From contig BDIU01000373.1 of the NCBI GenBank assembly GCA_002118135.1, forward strand, positions 49,822-113,821: a stretch of 64,000 nucleotides of DNA, written 5' to 3'. This stretch comes from Trebouxia sp. TZW2008 (taxonomy: Eukaryota; Chlorophyta; Trebouxiophyceae; Trebouxiales; Trebouxiaceae). The position numbers and the translations under genes were made by a program. Below, piece by piece: positions 12,201 to 21,997 of the stretch (the first letter of the stretch is position 1; each line of letters begins with the position of its first letter). Below the pieces are notes generated by a model that ran no database searches, had not been told where the DNA came from, and saw only the letters and a list, made by a program, of their open reading frames with translations.

Positions 12201-15200
12201 TAGACCTGATCCCAGAGATTGATCAGGGGCTGCTTCGGGTGTCAATTTTTGGCAGTCATGCGGCAGGCGGGGCGCAAGTTCAGGTGCTTCCTAGCCAAAC
12301 GTGTTTCATGCACTATGCCACACGCTCTCTCTGTGGCTTCCCGCTCGCAATGACTTCAATTTCAAGACTTTGTGATGTGACATGTATACATGCAGCATGT
12401 AGCAATACCTTTGATTTTATACCTTGCCATAGTGATGACGTGTGTGGAAGTTTGTTTATGCTGAATGATGTGTGACAAGACAGAGAGTGAGAGAGAGAGG
12501 GGTTTTACATTTTTTGGCCAGCCAACAAGTCTGATCAAATGTGTTGGGGTAAAATCCCAGCAATCTTCTCAATCCAATGTCCATTTGGAGTTCCTCTTCG
12601 AATTAGAATAATAGCATCATTGCCTGGTCAATGTAAATTGCGTTGAAGGAAAATCACGGCCCCAGACAGTACCTCCAGCTTTGAACCTTCTTGTTTCTGC
12701 AGGTGACAGCGTCAGCTTCTGGACAGGTTCAAGGTCAAGCCTCAGGGGTTGTGGGTCAGGAATTTGCGGTCCAAATTCCCAACCCTCGGCTGTGGTCTCC
12801 AGACAACCCCTTCCTCTACGACCTGGAAGTTGTGCTGCTGAGCCATGACGGCTCAATTGCTGTGAGTTGTTACTGTATCTGTGTACGCATGCATATGTAC
12901 TGTGTATATGTTGTACACAGATGTGTGTCAAGCGAATGCGTGCATGTCCAAGCTTGTGTTCACCTAAGTCATGCCAATGTTTGTGCAAACCTTGCTTGTG
13001 TTGACAATGTTCAAGGTGCTTATGGATGCGCAAGATTAATTTGGAAACGGTGCCTGTGCTGTTTTCAGGACCGAGTGCAAAGCTATTTTGGGATGCGCAA
13101 GATCAGCTTGGGAAAGGTCCCTGGAGAGACCAACCCCCGCATCCTGCTCAACAACCAGTTTGTGTTCCAGATGGGAGTTTTGGACCAGGTTTGTTACACT
13201 CCGCTTCTGCTGCTGTGTTTGAGGTTTGCATGTCACAGCATCTGGGAGATTTAAGTTGATTGTGAAGATTGTGAAGATGTCCCGCTCGACAATCAATGCT
13301 TGTTCCAAATGGGAGTTTTGGATCAGGTCTGATCCACTCTGCTGTTCCTGTGAATCATAAACTCACCCTTTTGATTTGATTAAACCGTAAAACACCCTCA
13401 TGTTGCTCTTCAACTGACGCTGCTAAACAGTCTGCTCAATGACCAAATTTTGTTTCATACGTGATTTTTGCCGGGTCTGGTACACAGTCTTTCCTTAAGG
13501 TAATTTGAGTACCAATGAAACAGAGGCAAACAAGAGGGTGTCGGCTGTTCAACACTTAGACGCCAGTCTTGCTCTGCTGCTCTGCTGCTGCTCTGCTCTG
13601 CTGCTCATTGGCTTCAGTTGTGAGTGGGCTGTACATAGTTATTGGCTGAACAAGCTTTATACTGCCCTGCTGGGACAAGGGCCTGCAGCAGCTCAGCTTG
13701 AGACCCTATGAGGTTAAGTCATGTGAGACCAAAGCTGTGCAGCATGGGTGAGGATACAGACTGACTAGCATGATGGCTTGACTCTACGGTGCATTCCTTT
13801 GTACAACTGCTTTGGTTCTCAAGACAACTGTCCTTGTATCAATCTGTCCTTGCTCAGAGGTGCCACTCCAATCAGAATGCAGTCACTGGTTACGAACTGC
13901 ATTGTCTTTACATCAAGAGTGTCCTGACATTGAGTGTTCTTACAAAGAGAAATTACTGTACAGGGCTATTGGCCAGATGGGATCTACACGGCCCCTTGTG
14001 ACGAGGGCCTTCGGTATGACATTGAGGCGGCCAAGTCCATGGGCCTCAACATGCTCCGCAAACACATCAAAGTCGAGCCAGACAGGTGAACGCATTGTAC
14101 GAGATGATGCATCAATGTGTACAATATACATGTTTCACAATGAACATGTTGCGACTGAAACATATCATATGCAATGTACCCAAAAATGTATAGCAACAAT
14201 TGCGACTGCATGGCTGATGATCAAAGTAATGATACCAACGATGACAACAAGACTTCTACACAACGCAGCGCAAGTGCTACTCATATGCAACCCATGCCCC
14301 TACTGACTGTGTGCTACTGGCAGGTGGTACTACTGGGCAGACCAGCTAGGGCTGGAGCAGGGCATGCCCGACAACGCTCCACTTGAGTGACACCACGTTT
14401 TTCAATGTGTTTCTGGGTTCCTGGTGCTGCTATGATGCTCGCAGGTGGAACTCACAAGCAGACTCACTTTACGTGTCTTTGCAATAGCCCATGTGACATC
14501 ACATTTCACCTATGACATGACACTTCACCTGCTTTCCGCAAATCTGATGCTAGCGTGACTGTGGCAGGTGGTACTACTGGGCAGATAGACTGGGTGTACT
14601 GGTCTGGCAGGACATGCCCTCCATGACCTGCGCCGCACAGCCCTCCTCACAAGGTCTGCCCTACCTTGGTGCAATCATGTCACAGTACTTAAGTTCCATC
14701 ACATAGCACTGCAGTTGCAGTCAATAGTCTGCAAAATGGTAGCAATCGGCATTGGGGTTCTGACTCTCTAAATGACCTGTGCTGCCCTCCCTCGCTCTGC
14801 CCTATCCGGCCCTCTGCCCTTTGCTCTGCGCCCTGCCTGGCCCTGCCCTGCCCTAGTTTGCCTTGCCCCACAGCACTACGCTGGTCCAAAAGCTCCATGC
14901 ATGCCCAATGGCCCTGCCCCTGCCCCTCCCATTGCCCCTGCCCTTGCCGCTGCCCCTATCACTGCCCCAGCAATCAGAAAAGAACATGCAAGATGGCTAG
15001 GTGCCTGCGGGCTATCTTTCAATACCCTCAGAGCTGCCCTTTCTAATAGTTACACCCATGCTGAGCTGCGCTTTTGTGTGTCAACTCACCTGTCTCCTTG
15101 TCAAAGACGTGCTGATGCAGCATTTCCTATACATACATGCACACATAAACGCGCTTCAGTTGAGCTCAGCGGTCTTGTTAGGCACGTATAGTCACCAAGC

Positions 15201-18200
15201 AATCCCCTGTAGAACGACCGGAAATGAAAAAGTCAATGGAACAATGCTTGGTGCCTGATGTGCAGAGAAGCAGCAGTTTGAGGGCGAGCTAATCCGCATG
15301 ATAGAGAACCACCGCAGCTTTCCCAGCATTGTCATGTATGTGGTCTTCAACGAAGGCTGGGGACAGTACGAGGTCAGCAGCACCAGCTCTGTCATTCCAA
15401 TCAGTTTTTGACTGTCTTGTGCATGTCCTTCTCCCTGTCAATATCCCACTTCCTGTTCCTGTTACTGCCGGAACACCCGTCTACCAGGTCTTGTTGCCGT
15501 TGTTTGAGATCATGCATGTCGACAGCAAAGCTGCTGGCAACCTCAGCAGATGCAGATTGATGTTCCATGTGTGCTTGAAGTGATCTCACTGTGGTAGCAA
15601 GCCAACCTGAAGGTGTACTCACCTGGCCAAGATTTATGGCATATACACCTAGCATTTGTGCTGGAGCATGCAGCAACAATTTGTGGCGTTACTATGATCA
15701 AGTTGAGGTTGCAACATATGCTGGTATAGACAGAAAGGATGACAGAGCTGGCAAACCAACTCGACTGGTGAGCGGCGCCAGCGGGTGGAAGAGCTATCAA
15801 AAACGGTGGACTCAACTCAATGCAAACAACTGGTTGGCCACAGCCCATGATATACAATCAAATATAGACATGTGCTGGTGCAGACAGAGAGGGTGACAGA
15901 GCTGGCAAAGCAGGTTGACCCATCTCGATTGGTGAGTGGCGCCAGTGGGTGGCATGACAAGCCCTGTGGAGATATCATTGATATGCACATCTACCTTGGC
16001 CCAGGTCAGCATTATTTTGCATTGCTTTGTTTTTTGGACGCCCCACCAGCGGGAGCTGTTACCCCGTGGCTGCCGCGTGCGCCCTGAGGGTAGGGGGCAC
16101 GCGGTAGGGGGCGCGAAGACCTCAAGCGGAACCTGTTGTGTGCGGCCGCGGCTGGAAGCGGAGACTTGTTACGTTGAATTGGGGCGTCCCAACATGTTTG
16201 GCTTTGTTTTGTCTTGGTTGGATTAGCTGTGGTTGGTTGTGCCTTTCCCCTGCTTTCTTGTGAGGGTTCAGGGCAGGTGTAGCCATCACACCCACACAAT
16301 GCCAGCAGCATCTCTCTGTGAAGTACTGTAGTCTGTAAGCTGCGGCTGTGGAATTGCGGGTGGTCACTGTTGGAGTGAGAAGAGGCCTGCTGCCACATAG
16401 TCTCTTCTTTGACATGCTTGACTAGATTTGGACATGTCTTTTGACAACTATCTAGTCAATCAAGAGCTGTTGGGGGCATGTTTTTCCTTCTGCTTGTTGT
16501 TCACCTGTTGGTCACCTGTGCATATGCACCACGCCTCACACAAACGCGGGCAGCAGTATGAGGGAAATTTGGGGGTCAAGCGGACCACACCCCACCCCGC
16601 CCCAAAGCTGACCAACCCTCCCCCCCCCCTTTCCCAAACCATTGTCATGCAGTGCCCCCTCTTGACATGCACCGTGATGAAATCAAATCAACATAAATAG
16701 GACAACTCAGGCAATTTGAAGCCGTGTTGAATTTCACTTTTGCGTGGTTTTGTGACACTTGTGTTGCTCATGCAGACGCACCACGCCCCACACAGACCCG
16801 TGCAGCAGTATTGGGGGAGTTTGGGGGGGTCAGCTGCAACACCCCCAACCATGAATGGGACCCCGAACATTCCTTCACCTACAAGACCATTGTGAGTTCC
16901 GTCAGTGGCAGTGTGCCTCAACCTTGGCACGCTTTCTTGTGAAGGTCCCTGACCCTGCTAGGTGCATACACAAGCAGTGATTGGCTTTGAAACGTCTCTG
17001 TCCCAAGGCTCTTTGTACTGGCACAAGATCATCTTCAGATCATTCAATCAATGCACACTCATGACTTCCTGATGTCTCTGTGAGAGGCTGTGCGTTGTAA
17101 TTCTGCCACCAAAGAGAAACCCAATTCACATGCAAGTTACTGTATCATCATATAAAGGTGTTATGCACTGCTGTGCAGGCTGATGTGAATGAGCTGACCC
17201 AGTTTTATGGCAGTCTCATGCAACAGGTGGGACTCTTTTCTCACCCATCCTTGACCATGTTCCCCTGTCCTTCTGAAACCCGTTCATTTGTATTCGCTTC
17301 CAGGGCATTTCACCATCACCATATTGCACAAAATGCATGCATCTGAGTATTGCATTCAAGCCGCTTGTCTGTATGTACAGCATGCTTTGAGTCAGCACTC
17401 TGGTCTCTGCATTACCTGAATGTTTGTCAGTGACACAGATCACAAGCTTGGCACAATGTATGAAACTTCACTGTCGATGCTGCTGCTGACTCACGGCGCA
17501 AAACTTGTTAACTGCAATGCTTGCTGCTCATGATTTGCACACCTTGATAACTTTCGTACCTGCAGGTGTCAAACAAGATGGCGAACGCTGAGCGACACAG
17601 TTTCAGTGCAGCAGGCTTCACATAAACCAAAGATGTTTTACTACAGATGCTGTTGCTGCTGCTGTTGCAGGTGCAAAGCTTGACAACAAATGCTGAGCGA
17701 TACAGTCTCAGCGCAGCAGTTTTCACCGCACTTACTGATGTTGAGTTGGAGATTGATGGGCTGATGTCATATGACAGAGCAGTCATCAAGATGGGAGCGC
17801 AGCCCTTGCACCAGATCCATTCCCAGCTGCTGAATGCATCAAACACGCTGAACCAAGGGCCGTCAGGTGAGCAGTCCTCATATGCATTCAAGAAAACACC
17901 ATACAAGAAACAAGTGTTTGCGCAGCCTTTGCACCGTATCCACTCCCAGCTACTGAATACATTTGTTGCGCTGATTCAAGAGTCATATTCCCATACAGCA
18001 CAGAATGCTTTTATAGGCTATCGTTGGCCTCCGAGTGCTGTGCATAAAACGCCACACAACACTTCATTATCAATTGTTGAAGAGTAGCCACTTGCAAAAC
18101 ACAACCAATGCTATCATGGTTGAACACGCATGCACTGTCACAGCTGCTCAAAGGCATATCAGCATAGGTTGCACCTGCTCATCTGCTTCCATAGCGCAAT

Positions 18201-18798
18201 TTTCATCTGTATCTATACGGGTCATCTCTTCTTGTGCTGCTCGTCGCTTATCACCAATCTCTGGAGTTCAATGTGTGCTGATGAAAATGCACGGTCCATG
18301 TGGTCAGTTGCATGAGCTTGGAGCCCTTGCTTGTATGAGCAATATTTGCATTGTTGTGCGTGTGCAGGAAGGAGAGTACTGCTAAGGTGCTGTCAAGGGC
18401 GGGAAAACAGCGAGTACTGCTTCCTCAGCACTCAAGAAGACCCTGAGGGGACACTCGTGGACCTCTTCTTCAATGACAATACCAATCACATGGTCTGGAC
18501 CCAGGAGCATGTGACCGGCAACCGCTTCCGGCTCCGTAACCATGCTGGGAAGTACCTCAGTGTGCCTGAGAAGAAGATTGGAGATTTTGTTGATTTGTTT
18601 GGCCGAGATGATGGGTCTGGGAGGCAACAATGGGAATTTCAGCAACAAGGGCAGAACGTGTTCATGCTTACCATGTTTCATGGGCAAGACAGGGAGGGCC
18701 ATGTGAACATCCTTAGTCATGGCTTTGGCAGTGGGGATCATGACAGATCTGTGGCTTTGCACCATGAGAAGAGGCTTTGGGAAGTTATTCCTGTATAA
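9272..18798 (+). CDS. Glycoside hydrolase family 2 enzyme (beta-galactosidase/glucuronidase-like) with C-terminal trefoil-like domain
   Basis: Sixteen exons: 9272-9387, 9461-9540, 9763-9910, 10112-10203, 11368-11447, 12176-12283, 12703-12861, 13069-13188, 13964-14085, 14568-14653, 15266-15372, 15884-16004, 16776-16891, 17179-17226, 17671-17866, 18368-18798. They sum to 2130 bases, 709 residues, with matching phases throughout. The N-terminal sugar-binding fold shows LNLNGIWEF, PFPVES and MWYRRTF; the TIM barrel has GYWPDGIYTAP, RKHIKVEPD and WYYWADRLGVLVWQDMPS. The acid/base Glu is in FNEGWGQ (about residue 400) and the nucleophile Glu in LGEFGG (about 461). No signal peptide is visible. Residues 567-709, mostly exon 16, form an extra domain with FRLRNHAGKYLSV and a repeated aromatic pattern typical of beta-trefoil (fascin/ricin-like) folds, perhaps sugar-binding. 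The substrate cannot be told from sequence. Confidence 0.9.
10905..11090 (+). repeat. TACTCAC minisatellite in GH2 intron 4
   Basis: About 185 bp of degenerate 7- to 8-base units on the theme TACTCAC, with variants TGCTCAC and TACCCAC. Strongly strand-biased C/T/A composition. Confidence 0.95.
11921..12100 (-). mobile_element. Pogo/Tigger-like miniature element (copy 1)
   Basis: A 180-bp element in GH2 intron 5, flanked on both sides by TA. Termini are CAGTA.. and ..TTACTG; just inside, the left end reads TTGATATAAGGACAC, typical of pogo/Tigger/jerky-type ends. The core (GCATTCTGACTACAGTGG region) is shared with four other copies in this window. No coding capacity, so non-autonomous. Confidence 0.8.
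12995..13060 (+). repeat. Upstream copy of the interior of GH2 exon 8
   Basis: Around 13021-13052 the intron repeats, with changes, the exon 8 codons around GMRKISLGKVPG found at 13091-13123. A second relic, around 13303-13330 downstream, repeats the exon 8 end (VFQMGVLDQ plus donor). Confidence 0.7.
13787..13958 (+). mobile_element. Pogo/Tigger-like miniature element (copy 2), abutting a splice acceptor
   Basis: 172 bp, flanked by TA on both sides (13785-13786 and 13959-13960). Its right end reads AATTACTG, then TA, then CAG, which is the acceptor of GH2 exon 9 (exon starts 13964). It shares its core with the copies at 12.0, 44.7, 46.6 and 52.4 kb. Confidence 0.8.
14310..14385 (+). repeat. 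Upstream copy of GH2 exon 10 acceptor and 5' edge
   Basis: A CTGGCAG acceptor followed by WYYWADQLGLEQGMP repeats the real exon 10 start at 14568 (WYYWADRLGVLVWQDMP). The copy runs into a stop soon after, so it cannot replace the real exon. Confidence 0.85.
14780..14965 (+). repeat. CCCTGCC-rich tract in GH2 intron 10
   Basis: Irregular low-complexity DNA made of CTGCCC-type units, almost free of A in places. Intronic. Confidence 0.8.
15720..15800 (+). repeat. Upstream copy of GH2 exon 12 acceptor and 5' half
   Basis: Repeats the exon 12 coding sequence for TERVTELAKQVDPSRLVSGASGW (real copy at 15884) with small deletions that break the frame; LVSGASGW is still readable. Confidence 0.85.
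16036..16190. mobile_element. GC-rich foldback element in GH2 intron 12
   Basis: Ends in 10-bp inverted repeats, GGACGCCCCA at 16036-16045 and its complement at 16180-16189. The 155-bp interior is much richer in G, C and CpG than its surroundings. GCTTTGTTTT lies near both ends (left, directly; right, a few bases away), which might be a duplicated target. Transposon origin is inferred from structure only. Confidence 0.5.
16510..16610 (+). repeat. Upstream copy of GH2 exon 13 5' part
   Basis: Repeats, with many changes, the exon 13 sequence coding for APRPTQTRAAVLGEFGG (real copy from 16776). The nucleophile codon region is degraded here. Confidence 0.75.
17560..17640 (+). repeat. Upstream copy of GH2 exon 15 acceptor and 5' edge
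   Basis: CTGCAG followed by a diverged version of the exon 15 start (NAERYSLSAA in the real exon at 17671; NAERHSFSAA in the copy). It ends in a stop codon. Confidence 0.85.
17905..17970 (+). repeat. Downstream copy of GH2 exon 15 3' edge
   Basis: Repeats the codons for QPLHQIHSQLLNA (real copy 17800-17845) as QPLHRIHSQLLNT. Exon 15 therefore has echoes on both sides, each of the nearer edge. Confidence 0.85.
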
Positions 18799-19489
18799 CG
18801 ACTTGCGCAAGGGCATTGGTCACTTGGTTCAGGCTAGGTGTGCAGGCATGTAGATCTGAGCTACAATACAGGTTGTCACGTTGATGACTTTGTTTGTGAA
18901 CACGTATTGAACACACATAATTGTCGTCGTACTGTCTGTTGGCAGCCACAGGGGCTTTTTACGAATAGCATGATCTTTGAAGGGCCGTGTCCCAGTCAGA
19001 CAATGGGAGCGCTGAGTAGTCATGAGTCTCATGGCCAAATTAATTGTTGGGCTACAGTCAGGTACAGCATGATGGTTGGAAGTAGTATATCATAGTTAGC
19101 AGGTGTGCATCGAAGCATTTGATTTGCAGTAATGTGCGCAAGAAAACCTGTACAGCGATGCTGATTGTTCTGAGGCAGTCACAATTGCAGGAGATGTGAA
19201 GCACTTCATGCAAGTCTTAATGTAGCAGAAGAGAGCATAGCAATCACACCAACGATCCCTTAGTGGAAGCCCCAGACAAGTCCTCAAGCTGCATTGGCTG
19301 TCAAATTGTTTTTCGTACACCATTGGAGTTCCGACGTTTGGTCTCCTCATCTAGCCCTTGGACCGTCTCGCATCTTGCAGCTTGATCAGCTTGGTCAAAA
19401 CCGTTAACTTGTCCGCGTTTTCGCCCTAAACTATCACCAAGAATGTCTGCAATACCGTGCACAGCCGTACGCAGCTTCACGGCTTTCAA
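18799..19489. other. Intergenic region between GH2 and HMG-box gene
   Basis: 3' UTR of GH2 and presumed promoter of the HMG-box gene. I see no supported gene or repeat. Confidence 0.5.
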
Positions 19490-20847
19490 ATGTCAACAGC
19501 CTGTGAGGTAACCACACTTGTGATACATCCCTTTTTGATTTTCAGCGGCAGGGAAACACGGGATGAAAGCGGCAGACACAGTTCCTTTTGCTTTCAGACA
19601 ACACAAGTCGGTTTCTGAAAGTTGCTGCGCCCGTGCAGGCCTGCGCCGTGCGGAATGCGCAGGATCACGCCTCGCATGCCTTCCCACCTTGCTTTGCGGC
19701 GGCCTGTGCCCGTCAGGGCACAAGCAGCTGGTGCGGCACAGCCTGATCCTTATTGCGTCAAATCGTTGTAAGAAAGTTGTTGTAAGTCTCCCAAATGCCG
19801 CGTAAGCACCAGACCTAACTTTCCATGCAGAGGTTGCTGGGACTAAGCCAGAGAAGAAGAAGGCAACCACAAAAGCTGCTGAGGGTGGCAAAAAGTCAAG
19901 AAAGAAGAAAGACAAGGATGAGCCCAAGCGAGGCCTCTCTGCTTTCATGTTCTTCTGCCAAGCGCAACGACCAAAGGTAAGTGATGTAACTGATATGAAC
20001 GCAAAAGCACATGCAAGCGATGTTCCCCTGCAGTGCACTTGCTTGTCTCTTCACCCTCATAAGTTAATCTCAAGGAGACCAACAGGCACGAAGATGATGG
20101 CCGTTCACAGCATGACATCTGGATGTTGTCAGACGCCCATCACGTTGCTACCAGCAGCGCACAGTGCTCTGCTTTGATACTCAAGCCCCTGCGTGTTGAT
20201 TGCTTCGCAGCAATTTGCAGTCCAGCATGCATGCAATCATGCCTTTGTCCCTTACATGCAGCATGCAAAGCAGCATAGCATATTGATCACACTTTGCTCT
20301 GACTCACAGTGGTTTCGCCTACACAGTTGGTTGCTCACAAACACGCTGGTAAAGCTCATGCTGCAAGCTGCCAGCGGCAGTGCTTGACGTATCAAACGCT
20401 TGCTCTGGCCTTGAAATGCTGTAAGCCAGCACCAGCAAGTGACCAACACAGCAGCACTTAAGTTTGCCCCAATGCATGTCCCGTGTGAGGCCACTGTACT
20501 GTTCATCCACCCAACTTACATCACCAACAAAGAAGGTCACGGTCTTGCATGAGATGACAGTGATGTGTTGACTGTCAAGCGCTGTCACTGCAGATCAAGG
20601 AACGGCAAAGTCATGATTGTGACCGGTTTCCCCTTTTGCAACATGTGTTGACTGTCAACTGTTGTCACTGCAGATCAAGGAAGAGAACCCTAGCCTAGCG
20701 GTCACAGAGGTTGCAAAGATTCTAGGCGAGAAATGGGGCAAGGTCACTCCATCAGAGAAGAAAGTGTTTGAGGAGCAAGCTGCCCAAGACAAAAAACGAT
20801 ACGAGCAAGAAATAGCCACATACAGAGCCAACAAGCCTGAGGTGTAA
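19490..20847 (+). CDS. Small HMG-box protein (HMGB/NHP6-like)
   Basis: Architectural chromatin protein binding DNA without strong sequence preference. The secure exons are 19831-19976 and 20674-20847. They encode a basic Lys-rich arm (KPEKKKATTKAAEGGKKS) and a single HMG box: EPKRGLSAFMFFCQAQRPK, then an intron, then NPSLAVTEVAKILGEKWG, TPSEKKVFEEQAAQDKKRYE and a short C-tail. The first exon is uncertain. Option one: ATG at 19490, exon 19490-19507, splicing to an AG at 19832. Option two: a 7-base exon ATGCCGC at 19795-19801 and a 29-base intron. Both keep frame; the first needs no extremely short intron. Total length would be about 108-112 residues, normal for the family. Confidence 0.85.
20563..20612 (+). 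repeat. Upstream copy of HMG-box last-exon acceptor
   Basis: TGTTGACTGTCAA..GTCACTGCAG followed by the Ile-Lys-Glu codons is repeated about 90 bases before the real acceptor at 20673. Confidence 0.85.
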
Positions 20848-21997
20848 CAACTGGATGCCTAGCCACACGCCAGTCACCATAGTATGTAATGAACGCATAG
20901 GAAAGAGCTGGAGTATTTTTGCCTGACTGGTCCCGCTGCCAAATGGTCTGGACTTTTTGCAACTGTTGCAGCAAGCGTGTAGACTGAGTATGACTCTTAC
21001 ATGTGCTCGGTCTTGGCTTGACTGAGAATGGTTAGTGTGTGAGCTTCAGTTTTGCCACGTGCTAGCCTGTGTACACAGCACAAACCAGCGAAGTTGGACA
21101 GCTTGTCCCCTCCTGCTGTCATCCAAGTCAGAAACGCTTACAGTTCTGACCGTTGCTGCCCATAAACTACCCCTGACCTCGTCGACGAGTATACAAGGTG
21201 CAAATTCTTGCATGCATAGGTACCTATTGGTGCATAGTGTAGCATAGAATGATGCTTGACTTCATCTTGTGTTAGCATGGCTTTGAGAGTTCAAGCCATG
21301 CCTAGCATACTGTACAGTACGTGCCTGCTCGGCCCGTTCAGCAAAGTGAGCCGCAGCTGAAGGTGTGCAATGACAGACAGCACAGTGCAAAGAAGCAATC
21401 AGTCTCCTGCGGCACTGGTTTATTACTCACCTGTGCAGTGAAGTACAGCACAGGAACATACAGTTCATCTCACTGTCTAGTAGTAGTGTGAGTTTCGAAA
21501 TGCCAATCGCGTTGCAGAATAAAACTGCTACACTGGAGTGGACAAAGTCCGACTTTCCAAAACGGTCAATTAGCAGAAGAAATACAATGAAACAGCTCAA
21601 GAATTGCATGTTTGCGGCTGGGGAAGCACCAGAGCGGCTAGTCATGCATTTTACTACAACCAATACAGGAATTATTATAGTCACTCATCTGCGCTTTTGC
21701 TAGAACAGACACTAGGCAGTGTACTCAAATATCAGAACACATACCAGTATATATAATACATTGCATGACAACAGCAAGCTATCTTACTGACTGGGTCTAC
21801 CACTGTTTTAACGACAGAAAAGACAAGTCTACGCCAGCATGCGTCACCACAGATATCTCTACTGACAAAATCAGCCCAGGACTGCCTTCAGAATGAACAC
21901 AAGTTGCTAAACGGAATCAGAATGATGAATCTGGTTTGCTATGGCCATCAAGATCTTCAGTTTTCCAAAGGTCATATGCACGAGCTGCCAAACACAA
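20848..21997. other. Convergent intergenic region, HMG-box / CmcJ
   Basis: Presumed 3' UTRs. TGTAA, a polyadenylation signal in many green algae, occurs at the HMG stop codon and near 20884. About 21915-21985 is a copy of the CmcJ coding 3' end. No other gene recognised. Confidence 0.5.
21910..21990 (-). repeat. Copy of the CmcJ coding 3' end, beyond the stop codon
   Basis: About 70 bases after the stop repeat the last codons (the Asp-Gly-Asn-Ser-Lys region and preceding Trp-Glu-Asn) in diverged form. This shows that the duplication process is not limited to splice junctions. Confidence 0.75.
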
